NCBI GenBank assembly: GCA_042691655.1
Contig: CP170506.1
Location: 2,480,001 to 2,544,000, forward strand
Direction of reading: 5' to 3'
Length of the DNA stretch: 64,000 nucleotides
Origin: UBA695 sp042691655
Lineage (GTDB): Bacteria > Verrucomicrobiota > Verrucomicrobiia > Chthoniobacterales > Chthoniobacteraceae
The notes beneath the pieces were generated by a model. That model was not told the origin of the DNA. It searched no databases and saw only the letters and a program-made list of their open reading frames with translations. The position numbers and the translations under genes are program-made. Each line of letters begins with the position of its first letter. The first letter of the stretch is position 1. This document shows positions 55,988-64,000 of the stretch, piece by piece.

Positions 55988-57172
55988 CTATTGCGGTATG
56001 GCAAACGACATTTGCTTGCGATAATTCAATGGTGTCATACCTGTTTCCTTTTTGAAGGCAAAGCCCATATAGTCCGGGGATGTAAAGCCTGATTTTTGAG
56101 CTACGTCCGGAATGGAAAGGCGCGTTTCGCGAAGCAGTTCCTTTGCCCGATCCATGTGGACCGAACGTATATAATCCGCGGGAGTGCGATGGCAGACTGC
56201 CATGAACCGGTTTTCCAAAATGCGACGGGAAACCCCAACGTGTTCTGCCAAAATGCCAACCCCGAACGGATCGCTAACGTTAGTGTAAATGTAGTTAAGA
56301 GCCTTGATAACTACGGAATCAGGCGCAGCCAAAGCGTCGGTGGACATCCGTGAGTTGATCCCCAGCGGGTCGATTAATATATCCATCGCGGGGGGGCGCG
56401 CGCCATCCATCAGACTTTGCAAAAGCATTGCTGCCTCAAATCCAATCTTTTGTGTATGGGGAAGCACCCCGGACAGCGAAATCTCTGGCATTTCCAGAAA
56501 AATATCATCGTAGGAAAACATTAAGAGAGCTACCTCGCTTGGCATAATTAGGTTCGCCATGCGGCAGGCTTCAATTACCTCATGCCCCACCGCCCAGGAG
56601 ACGATCCCCACTGGTTTTGGAAGGGATCGGAGCCATTCTGCCATATTTGGAAGGCTTAAGTTCCAGTCCGGCACACCCCATCCCCGTGAGGTAACGGCGT
56701 AGGAATGAAATGTGCATCCCAGTGCTTCTACTGCCTCGTGGAACGCATCGCACTTCTGAGTGTCGTTCTCATTCAAGCAAATATAGGCAAGGTGTTTGTA
56801 TCCCCTCTCAAAGTAATACTCCGCAGCCATTCTTGCGGCCGCGCGGACATCTCCCGTCACGCGGGGAAAACGGCAACCGGGAAGATTGGAGTCTGAAACA
56901 TTCACTACAGGAATATGAAGCTTTTTTAACTCCGCCACGGACTCCGAATGATGAATATCCGCAATAATACCTTCGCCTTGCCAGTGAGTAGGTAGATGGA
57001 TGACTTCATTTGACCCGTGGGGCTCAATAAAGACATGCCATTTTTGATGCTTTTCAATATAATGCTTGATGCCGGATATGACCCCTCTCCCCCATTGGGT
57101 CGATGTTTCGATGAGAAGTGCCACGCTTTGCACTTCTTTGCTTCTTTGAGTGGAGGACGTCGAAGTGAACAT
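55988..57172 (-). CDS. XylR-type transcription regulator (sugar-binding plus AraC HTH)
   Basis: About 394 residues from the ATG at 57172 (MFTSTSSTQRSKEVQ); the frame extends upstream to 57286 with unlikely residues. The N-terminal two-thirds is a LacI/periplasmic-binding-like sensor (VALLIETSTQWGRGVISGI, GIIADIH, FSYDDIFLEMPEISLSGV). The C-terminus is an AraC-type double HTH (VGILAEHVGVSRRILENRF and SIPDVAQKSGFTSPDYMGFAFKKETG, in part). Such XylR-like regulators activate sugar-use genes when a sugar binds. Neighbouring trehalase and the glycosidase genes are plausible targets. Confidence 0.92.
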   Translation of the reverse strand: MFTSTSSTQRSKEVQSVALLIETSTQWGRGVISGIKHYIEKHQKWHVFIEPHGSNEVIHLPTHWQGEGIIADIHHSESVAELKKLHIPVVNVSDSNLPGCRFPRVTGDVRAAARMAAEYYFERGYKHLAYICLNENDTQKCDAFHEAVEALGCTFHSYAVTSRGWGVPDWNLSLPNMAEWLRSLPKPVGIVSWAVGHEVIEACRMANLIMPSEVALLMFSYDDIFLEMPEISLSGVLPHTQKIGFEAAMLLQSLMDGARPPAMDILIDPLGINSRMSTDALAAPDSVVIKALNYIYTNVSDPFGVGILAEHVGVSRRILENRFMAVCHRTPADYIRSVHMDRAKELLRETRLSIPDVAQKSGFTSPDYMGFAFKKETGMTPLNYRKQMSFAIPQ

Positions 57173-57418
57173 ACGAGCAATTTTGTTGCTATGTGGCTTT
57201 AACCAAATAGGGCTACGGCGGTGAATTGTGAGGATAAGGGAGGTGGAGTCAAGTGAAATACGGAGGGCAATCCGCCAGAAGGGCATGCGTTTTTTCCAAG
57301 CATGCGATAGAGGGATGAACGGGCATTAAGATGCCAGACATGATCGCAAAGAGAAAGCGTTGCTTTCCAAGAAGCCAAGCAATGCGTTTCTTCGCGCAGT
57401 TCTCTTTTTTCGCGGGTT

Positions 57419-58678
57419 CTACCGGTTGTTGCGGAGGAAGGCTACGGCGTCCATAAAGACGCCTGCCGTCCACCCCATCATGGCAGGAGCGACCCACCCG
57501 GCTTCCTCATTGCTCTCTGAGGTGCCGTCTTGAGCGTTATATTTTTCCCATAGATCCCCGGTTTTCCGGAAGGCCCGACAGACAATATCTACATATTTTC
57601 CGGCAACCCGCCGGGCATCTTCAATGTAACCATACCGAGCCAGGCCTTGATAGACGATGCTTTGTAGGCAGGGCCAAGCGTTGGGAAAATCCCACTGGCA
57701 TAATCTCTTGCGTACACCTCTCTCGCAAGTAGCGATTCCAAATTCCACTTCTAACCTTGGTAACGTTTTCTGGCGAACCAACGCCGCCTGTTCTTTGGTG
57801 GCGACTCCTGCCCACAAAGGATGAAATGAGGATGCCGCCAAGATAGTTCCCCTCCGCCGTTTTTTGAAATCGTAATCAAAAAATGCACCTTGCTTGGCAT
57901 CCCAGCAAAATTCTGTCAACCACTCACGGCGCTGGGCGGCGCGCAGACGCCACTCTTGCTGCTCGGCCCCCATGGAAGCTTCTGCCAGCAATTCCTCGTA
58001 AAGGTAGAGATTACTGTTAAGGTCCACGGGGCAAAAATCCTCGCACCGGTGATCAAAACGAGGAGAAAAGTCCCATCCGGACTCTGCTTCCGATAAAGTA
58101 TGGGAGGCTTCAGCGAGTTTTTCCTGCTCTGTTTCTCCGGTGAGTTGCGCTCGCTCTGCAATCGCGTCGAAAAATTCTCTTAATTCCGCGACCGACGCAT
58201 GGTTGCCAAAGCGGGCGAGCCCTATGGGAGTGGCGCGCCGGGTTTTCCAAAACTGGTATTCTTTCTTGAGCCCGCAGAGAACCTCTGCCGCAAATTTGTC
58301 ATCCACTCCCGTTTGCGAAAGCAACCGGATTAACGCGGCAAAATATGGCGGCTGGGAACGGTTGAGATAGTACGTTCTGCTGCCGTTGGGAATGAATCCG
58401 AAGCGATTAATTAAATACAGAAAATTGCGGCTGTTCAAAAGGACTAAATCTTCCCGCCTCGACTGAATTAGCCCAAGGCACGTAAAGTAGGTATCCCAAT
58501 AATAGAGTTCCTGAAAGGTGCCCTTCCTGCATGGGACGGTGTAGGGAAAAGGGAGACCGATCGTAGTTCCGTTGTCGTCGAGAGAAATTCTTACAGTATC
58601 TTCCCAATGTGAGTTAATAAAAGCTTCGACACTTTCAATCTCATCAATATGCAACTGATTATTAGTTCCAACTTTCAT
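57419..58678 (-). CDS. GH37-type trehalase, probably cytoplasmic
   Basis: 419 residues with the GH37 (alpha/alpha)6-barrel motifs: TFQELYYWDTYF near 54-65, PNGSRTYYLNRSQPP near 97-111, ESGWDFSPRF with the general acid Asp203, and QWDFPNAWPCLQ. Glu378 in LWEKYNA fits the catalytic base. It should cleave trehalose to two glucoses. It lacks a signal peptide and is shorter than E. coli TreA. The usual Gly-rich signature PGGGGEY is represented by NEEAGW-, so a related substrate is possible. Confidence 0.82.
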   Translation of the reverse strand: MKVGTNNQLHIDEIESVEAFINSHWEDTVRISLDDNGTTIGLPFPYTVPCRKGTFQELYYWDTYFTCLGLIQSRREDLVLLNSRNFLYLINRFGFIPNGSRTYYLNRSQPPYFAALIRLLSQTGVDDKFAAEVLCGLKKEYQFWKTRRATPIGLARFGNHASVAELREFFDAIAERAQLTGETEQEKLAEASHTLSEAESGWDFSPRFDHRCEDFCPVDLNSNLYLYEELLAEASMGAEQQEWRLRAAQRREWLTEFCWDAKQGAFFDYDFKKRRRGTILAASSFHPLWAGVATKEQAALVRQKTLPRLEVEFGIATCERGVRKRLCQWDFPNAWPCLQSIVYQGLARYGYIEDARRVAGKYVDIVCRAFRKTGDLWEKYNAQDGTSESNEEAGWVAPAMMGWTAGVFMDAVAFLRNNR

Positions 58679-58880
58679 GTTTTTTAAATACCATCTGTAT
58701 GCAGATCATCAGCAGGCAACCTGTGAGATCAGAACTAGTCACAACCAGAACTTTGCGAAGAACGGTTGTGTTAGCGAATGACAGGCGCAGTATTTAGTCG
58801 CCAGCAGATTCAATCTACGCAGCGTTACTATTGACAAAATGGCGCCTCACATCTACGTGAAAACGCGCTTGATTGCCTAG

Positions 58881-60100
58881 GGACACGCTGAACAAAGCAG
58901 CCGTCCACGGCAGAGTGATATAAGAGTGGACGTTCGAAGCCAAAAGCGCGGGAGCGAGTGGCCCGCGACGTGGTACACCGCTGGGAAGCGATCCGTTTTG
59001 AGGGGCGTCTCCGGTTTTTGGGGAGCAAATCCAGGCGATTTCCTCCGTTTTGTGTCGTCATGGGCAGGTAGTGGCCAAGAGTTCCCGCTTGGCTAGCACG
59101 AGGTTGGCCAAGGCGAAGAGGATTTCAAGTTTGGCGAGGTTTTTTCGTAATCCTCGGTAGCGCACCTTGCCGTATCCAAACCGCCGCTTGACGATTTGGA
59201 AGGGATGCTCGACCAGCGCACGCACTTGCGCTTTGGCGTGCTCGAACGCTTGCACGGCTTGCTTCCACGGCCCATCGGGTATGGATTTGACGCCGTTCCG
59301 CTTGGCTGCCACATAGAACTTCGCACCCGGCGCCTTGGCCACAACCTCCTCGCGCTTCTGTGCTCCCGTGTAGCCCGCATCGGCAAATACCACGCTCTCC
59401 TGTCCGTGCAGCAGGTGTTCGGTCTGGTTGATGTCGGCTTCGTTTGCCGCTGTGGCTGTCACGCTGTGAACCAAGCCGCAATGGGCATCCACGCCGATGT
59501 GCGCTTTCATTCCGAAGTGCCACTCGTTGCCCTTCTTGGTCTGGTGCATTTCGGGATCGCGCTCCTTGCGCTCGTTCTTGGTCGAACTGGGCGCGGCGAT
59601 GATCGTGGCGTCCACGATGGTGCCTTGCTTCATGTAAAGCCCGTGCGCGGCCAGGCTTGCGTTGACTTCCTCGAAGATCGTTCGGGCGAGCTTGTGTTCT
59701 TCCAATAGCCGCCGGAATTTCAGGACCGTCGTGGCGTCGGGGACGACATCGCTGTTCAAGTCCACCCCCACGAACTGCCGGATGGACTGTATTTCGTAGA
59801 CTGCGTCTTCGAGCCCTTCGTCGGAAAGCCCAAAGCAATTTTGCACGACCAAGAGTCGCAACATCCGCTCCAACCCCATCGGTGGACGCCCCCGGTGGCC
59901 CTTGGGATAATACGGTTCGAGCCGTTCCTCCAATCGCTTCCATGGAACCACTTGTTCCATCACCGCCAGAAACGCCTCCTTACGTGTGACGCGCTTCTTG
60001 CTCGCGAATTCGCTCTCCGAAAAACTCATCTGCCGCTTCATGCCGCTCATCCTGCCGGTAATTCTTCCCCCTGCCCAGTCCTGATTAATTCAGCGTGTCC
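58881..60100 (-). mobile_element. IS5-family element, copy 3 (inverted)
   Basis: Same 1220-bp element in the opposite orientation, flanked by CTAG at 58877-58880 and 60101-60104. It interrupts the DNA between the trehalase start and the Verru_Chthon genes. The outward-reading tail frame points toward the trehalase gene, about 200 bp away. Confidence 0.97.
59058..60050 (-). CDS. IS5-family transposase, copy 3
   Basis: 330 residues, identical to copies 1 and 2, with all DDE blocks and no interruption. The ATGA overlap with a tail frame is retained, but here the tail frame ends in unrelated sequence just outside the IS (QRVPRQSSAF and so on). Confidence 0.95.
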   Translation of the reverse strand: MSGMKRQMSFSESEFASKKRVTRKEAFLAVMEQVVPWKRLEERLEPYYPKGHRGRPPMGLERMLRLLVVQNCFGLSDEGLEDAVYEIQSIRQFVGVDLNSDVVPDATTVLKFRRLLEEHKLARTIFEEVNASLAAHGLYMKQGTIVDATIIAAPSSTKNERKERDPEMHQTKKGNEWHFGMKAHIGVDAHCGLVHSVTATAANEADINQTEHLLHGQESVVFADAGYTGAQKREEVVAKAPGAKFYVAAKRNGVKSIPDGPWKQAVQAFEHAKAQVRALVEHPFQIVKRRFGYGKVRYRGLRKNLAKLEILFALANLVLAKRELLATTCP

Positions 60101-60242
60101 CTAGATATTTAACACAATAACTACATTCCATTGGTGGACGGCCCGCAACGCCACTTGTCAGCAGTTAGCCGCAAACAATAGCCACACACCCATAGCTGAT
60201 GGGGTGGAAACTCCACTTTTACTGGCGCGATCCGCGAGTGCG

Positions 60243-63050
60243 TTAAGGTGTTAGAGGTCGGCAATAAACGGTTTTGAAACGGATTTTGTTGGTCGAGGAA
60301 TCGAGATAGCGTTCGATCATTGCCTGCTGGCGATTCTCGGAAGTGACGACTAACTTGCCCTGGGGCGTTTGTTTGAGCGCTTGACCAATGGTGTAGACGC
60401 TGAAGACGTCTCCCCGCGCGGTTATAAGGTTTGCGATCTGACGCACCAGTTCTTCGCTCGCCTCGCCGCCGTCCGCAACGCCCTTGATCTCGACCACCTC
60501 GCCTTGGGTGTCGTATCCATTAAGATACCCAAACTGTTTTCCTTGGGTGGCCAGTGTTCGATTGTAAATATTCTGAGCGATAGTCTGGCTTTCGGTGGCC
60601 GAGACGGTTTCCGTGGAATCGGTCGAATTCTTGCGTGCGCCCCGCAACACTGCTTCAAGGGGCAGTAGGCGCATGCCGCCGAACGAGTCGCCTGCGGTGC
60701 TGATCGGCTCGGAGTTTGCGTTGATGTTGACCCGTCCGCCAGTTGCGGTGCTGTGGGGGGCGAAGACAGCGTTTGCCGCTGCGCAGATGGTCCCCGTGGT
60801 GGCGACGTTGAGAGGGACGGTGAATAGGTCCATAAAGGCCCAGTCGGGAACCATCGTGACGGGCTGGGAGCTCGGCTGGAGCCGAAGGGTTCGCCAGGGA
60901 ACCCCTGCGGATCCGGTGCTGGTTACCTGCATGCCGGTGTGAATGTATCCGAGTTCGCCAGTGGAGGAGACGACGCCGTTGAGGTTGCCGGAGGTGGTGG
61001 CGGGCGGGGGCATGTAAAGGCTGGCTTGCGATATTGCGCCGGAAGTGTCGGTGTCCTGCTCTGGCGTGATGTTTATTGGGGATGCTATTGGATTGTCTGT
61101 ACCCCAGGTAGCGGCTTTTTCCACCCAGTCTTTGGCGATCCCACTCACGCGAGGGTCATCAGTTTGAAGCGAAGTGGACGGAAGGGATGCGGTCTTGAGC
61201 GCTGTATAAGGAAGAACGGTGTATAGAGTGCCTTCCGGGTTGTCGCTAGGATCGCCGATCGGAACAATTTCAATGATGGGATACTGGCGATTTGTTGTAC
61301 CTGTGGGATCCAATGGCGTGGCGTCGTGCCGGGTGATGCCGACACGCAGGGCCACTTTGGTTCCGGGTGTCGGCCGATCCGCCGCGGTCTTGAAATTGAG
61401 TGTGTAAAAAAACACCGTGCGGCTTCCGGCCGTAAGGATGAGGTTCCCGGAAACGAGATTAGCCGACGAAATGGTGTCGGGGGTCGTGGTGCCGTCATCA
61501 AGCAGACGCGTTCCGGTGTCGCTGGATACCTGAAAGAGGTATTTAAAGTCGTCAACTAGATTGACACTAGCGACTCCATAACGCTTAGGTAGATAAACTT
61601 CGACATAGATTCTAGCCTGCGGCGTAGTTGTGTTGGTGGAGACAAGCAATCCCATTTCCGTGATCATCGGAGCTCTCGTCAGCCCTTTGAACGTGCTCTC
61701 GGCTCCCCGGATGGAACTGTTTGCATTTAGCCATTCGCCAAGGAATACGTTCTTTGAGTTTATCTTGCCACGCATCGGCTCGACGACCGGCAGCGTTGAT
61801 TCGGCACTGCGCACGTAGTCGATCGCGTTCAGCGCGAACTGCACTAATTGCGTTTTGTCACCATTGAAATACTTGGATTGGAAGCTGCTCGTTCCGGAAA
61901 CAATTGGCCAGTCAGTACGGCTCAAGTAGTAGATAAGCCCCGGAGATTTTGGAGCAATGGCGGTTCCGCCGGACCCGAAAAGCACCGTATTCAGTTTGTC
62001 TTGATCAAGATTAGCCGTGTATCCCGGATCGGCGCTTTCGTCTGCCAGGATATTGAGATAGGGACGCTCGGCGGCACGGGATGCCTTCGTGGTCAGGACG
62101 ATGCGCTGTTCGTTGAAAAACGTGGTGTCCGGGTCGTGATTATAATGAGTGACTTCAAACTTGTTTTGTTGCAATGCGCTGGCCACATCCGTACTGCCCT
62201 GACGCGCGTCCGCCGGGGAATTGAACAGGTGCTGGGCGATGCTGTTGTAGTTGTCGGCGGTTACGAACTGATGGAGTTTGTCCATGAGCGCGGAGGAGCC
62301 GCTGAAAACATCAAGCGCCGAGAGTGTAACGCGCGAGGGATTGCCTGAGGGCAATTTCCCTGCGAGCGTCGTTTCGTCGAATTCCCGCTTCCAAGCGATG
62401 TTGTAGTTAACTTTTGCGCTTTCGTCGTCGGCCCAGTAGGCATAACGGCCAACGATGGGGTTGGTCTTGTTGGTCAGGTCCGGCTGCTCAATCGCCTCCA
62501 CGCTGCCGTCTTGGCGCACATAGTTCCAACGGACGTACATTTTCACGGTGCTGCCGCTGGTGTCTGCCCGGTTGGTGATTAGCGAGCTGCTTGGATCCTG
62601 GAACGTCGAGACATTAAGGTTGGGTGGGTTTAAAACCTCCTGCCCCGGGAAGGAACCGGTGGTTACGCTGCCAGAGTGAAGATAGACGATACGCGGGTCG
62701 GTTGAGCTCGGGCTTTCCTCTGGTTTCTTGGCTCCAGTGAGGATCTTCCGTGAGTCGCCATTACTAGTGCTCCCATCATCCTCCTCCGCCCCTACGACAA
62801 GCTGCCCGGGCTGGCTCAGCCAATGGCGTTCCACGTCGGCTGTGTTTTGTTGGAGCTTGGCGACGAGCACTTCAACGGCATTTTGCGAAAGCATTGCGGC
62901 GGAGGTCCGCTCTGCGTAGAGATTGGACGAAGTTCGCTCCATTCGGATAGTCTCGTTGATCCCTACGGCTAGGATTGTCAGGATGACAAGGAAGGCCATG
63001 GTGATCACCAGGGAGCTTCCAACGAACTTTGAAAACGGGGGGGTATTCAT
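60243..63050 (-). CDS. Verru_Chthon cassette protein A
   Basis: 935 residues. A single N-terminal membrane helix (SSLVITMAFLVILTILAVGI) follows a short cytoplasmic start, with RMERTSSNLYAERTSAAMLSQNAVEVLVAKL behind it in pseudopilin-like style; the rest is a large extracytoplasmic domain. This fits the Verru_Chthon A family, which I recall as always encoded with proteins B, C and D and prepilin-like N-termini. The start overlaps protein C by 4 nt. The cassette probably builds a type II secretion-like pseudopilus or surface assembly; its exact role is not established. Confidence 0.85.
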   Translation of the reverse strand: MNTPPFSKFVGSSLVITMAFLVILTILAVGINETIRMERTSSNLYAERTSAAMLSQNAVEVLVAKLQQNTADVERHWLSQPGQLVVGAEEDDGSTSNGDSRKILTGAKKPEESPSSTDPRIVYLHSGSVTTGSFPGQEVLNPPNLNVSTFQDPSSSLITNRADTSGSTVKMYVRWNYVRQDGSVEAIEQPDLTNKTNPIVGRYAYWADDESAKVNYNIAWKREFDETTLAGKLPSGNPSRVTLSALDVFSGSSALMDKLHQFVTADNYNSIAQHLFNSPADARQGSTDVASALQQNKFEVTHYNHDPDTTFFNEQRIVLTTKASRAAERPYLNILADESADPGYTANLDQDKLNTVLFGSGGTAIAPKSPGLIYYLSRTDWPIVSGTSSFQSKYFNGDKTQLVQFALNAIDYVRSAESTLPVVEPMRGKINSKNVFLGEWLNANSSIRGAESTFKGLTRAPMITEMGLLVSTNTTTPQARIYVEVYLPKRYGVASVNLVDDFKYLFQVSSDTGTRLLDDGTTTPDTISSANLVSGNLILTAGSRTVFFYTLNFKTAADRPTPGTKVALRVGITRHDATPLDPTGTTNRQYPIIEIVPIGDPSDNPEGTLYTVLPYTALKTASLPSTSLQTDDPRVSGIAKDWVEKAATWGTDNPIASPINITPEQDTDTSGAISQASLYMPPPATTSGNLNGVVSSTGELGYIHTGMQVTSTGSAGVPWRTLRLQPSSQPVTMVPDWAFMDLFTVPLNVATTGTICAAANAVFAPHSTATGGRVNINANSEPISTAGDSFGGMRLLPLEAVLRGARKNSTDSTETVSATESQTIAQNIYNRTLATQGKQFGYLNGYDTQGEVVEIKGVADGGEASEELVRQIANLITARGDVFSVYTIGQALKQTPQGKLVVTSENRQQAMIERYLDSSTNKIRFKTVYCRPLTP

Positions 63051-63964
63051 CGTGCGTTAACCAGGGAGACGGTGGTGGTGTGGGATTTGAGCCCACCCGA
63101 AATGCTTCTAAGGCTGGAATCCGACAGGGCCTTGGAAACGAATCGCTCAGCGGGGGAAAGCGTTCCATCGGCATTGGCCGTCGCATCGATTTCGTCACCC
63201 ACGGTATTAGCCATGGCCACGAGGATTGTCTGGCTGGCGGCGGTGAGCCGGGCGGACGCACGGGAGTCGAGTAGCACGAAGCTAACCTGCACAGAGGAGG
63301 GTAGTCGCCGCACATTCCCATCGGAATCAGCGATTGAGTTGCGTGAATCGAAGGTCCTTCCCGCATACGCCTTTCCCTGGCCATCCAGACACCGGAACCA
63401 GATCGCCACGACGTTCTCGGCAAACAGACCGGTGTAATTCTGATCGACCGTCCCTGGCGCTGCAGCATCCACGGTTGTCTGGTTGAGCCAAGCCGCTGGA
63501 TCTTGGTAGATCTTATAATTGGACGTGGAGGAGGAGTCAGCTGGTTCCACGAAAAAGCGACAGAGGATTGGTACTGGCTTACTCCGATCATCCGTCACCC
63601 ATTTAACGAAGTAGCCCACCTCCGCAATATCGCCAAAGGTGGTGTCATTGGCCACTGGGGCTTGCCAGAAAAGGGCGTCTCCGATTTTGTATTTATCCGG
63701 GATTGCGGAGGAATTGAGAATAAATTGAAGATTAGCGGTGTCGCTTGTATTGAGAGGCAGCAGGGCCGCCTTGAGGTCTGTCTGAATGTAATCGGCAATG
63801 GCCCGTGCGCTTAGCCCACACTCGCTGCGGCCCGTCGCCGTCCGCAAACTAGCCCCTACTGTGCTCACGACGCCGCCTAGCATGGCAACGATCAACGTGA
63901 GAATGGTTGTGGCCACAAGTACCTCGATTAGGGAAAAACCAGGTTGCCGGGTGCCGACCCGCAC
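63047..63964 (-). CDS. Verru_Chthon cassette protein C (prepilin-type)
   Basis: About 305 residues from a GTG at 63964. The N-terminus QPG|FSLIEVLVATTILTLIVAM is a class III prepilin signal: cleavage after Gly, then Phe and the hydrophobic helix with Glu5. The frame stays open to the window edge, so a start farther upstream is possible. It precedes protein A with a 4-nt overlap, in the usual cassette order. The end of the preceding gene (probably protein B) may lie in the last 40 bp, where a short frame ends LVFP*. Confidence 0.85.
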   Translation of the reverse strand: MRVGTRQPGFSLIEVLVATTILTLIVAMLGGVVSTVGASLRTATGRSECGLSARAIADYIQTDLKAALLPLNTSDTANLQFILNSSAIPDKYKIGDALFWQAPVANDTTFGDIAEVGYFVKWVTDDRSKPVPILCRFFVEPADSSSTSNYKIYQDPAAWLNQTTVDAAAPGTVDQNYTGLFAENVVAIWFRCLDGQGKAYAGRTFDSRNSIADSDGNVRRLPSSVQVSFVLLDSRASARLTAASQTILVAMANTVGDEIDATANADGTLSPAERFVSKALSDSSLRSISGGLKSHTTTVSLVNAR

Positions 63965-64000
63965 AGGGGTGCCACTCGCCGCCAGTGCATTAGTAGCGCG

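Overview
The window looks like a chromosomal segment of a saccharolytic Verrucomicrobium. The main clues are a Verru_Chthon pseudopilin cassette at the right edge, a PEP-CTERM/autotransporter-repeat surface protein, two GH78 alpha-L-rhamnosidase-type genes beside a RhaT symporter, GH3 and GH37 glycosidases and a XylR-type regulator. Base composition varies along the window: the ankyrin gene at 1.6-3.3 kb is clearly AT-rich beside GC-rich neighbours, which suggests heavy gene transfer. No tRNA, rRNA or CRISPR array could be recognised.

Layout. 0.4-3.3 kb: a D-2-hydroxyacid dehydrogenase and a membrane ankyrin protein. 3.7-6.1 kb: two different IS5-family elements abutting at one shared TTAG. 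6.3-7.5 kb: an AAA ATPase fused to an Mrr-type nuclease. 7.6-9.2 kb: an IS256-family element inside an integrase remnant. 9.3-17.8 kb: a rhamnoside-use cluster (LamG protein, alpha-mannosidase stub, RhaT, two GH78 enzymes) in which an IS5 copy has cut rhaT after its third codon. 18.3-36.7 kb: a defence island, all on the minus strand, with a 1.9-kaa DUF4011-helicase-nuclease, a voltage-gated-type K+ channel and two ABC-three-component operons. 36.8-45.1 kb: mobile-element wreckage with a PD-(D/E)XK-like protein, a decapitated large serine recombinase, a ParE/Phd-type pair and an Mrr-like gene with a nonsense codon. 45.1-49.2 kb: HipBA, a soluble FtsK-like motor and an unrecognised protein. 49.6-53.9 kb: chimeric transposase debris around a GH3 beta-glucosidase. 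54-58.7 kb: PEP-CTERM protein, XylR-type regulator and trehalase. 58.9-60.1 kb: third IS5 copy. 60.2-64 kb: Verru_Chthon proteins A and C.

How it fits together. The best candidate for a little-described system is the operon at 32431 to 25463 (minus): metallophosphoesterase, trypsin-like protease, small middle component and Rad50-like zinc-hook ATPase, with junctions of 1 bp, 0 bp and a 4-bp overlap. A second operon directly upstream (36686 to 33055) has the same logic with a Cap4/DUF4297-like nuclease as effector, a DUF6521-like middle component and a DUF3732 ATPase. Each appears to pair a DNA-sensing SMC-type ATPase with effectors through a linker protein. Many genes elsewhere are partial, and several insertion events can be reconstructed to the base from target duplications (TTAG, CTAA, CTAG, TTAA).
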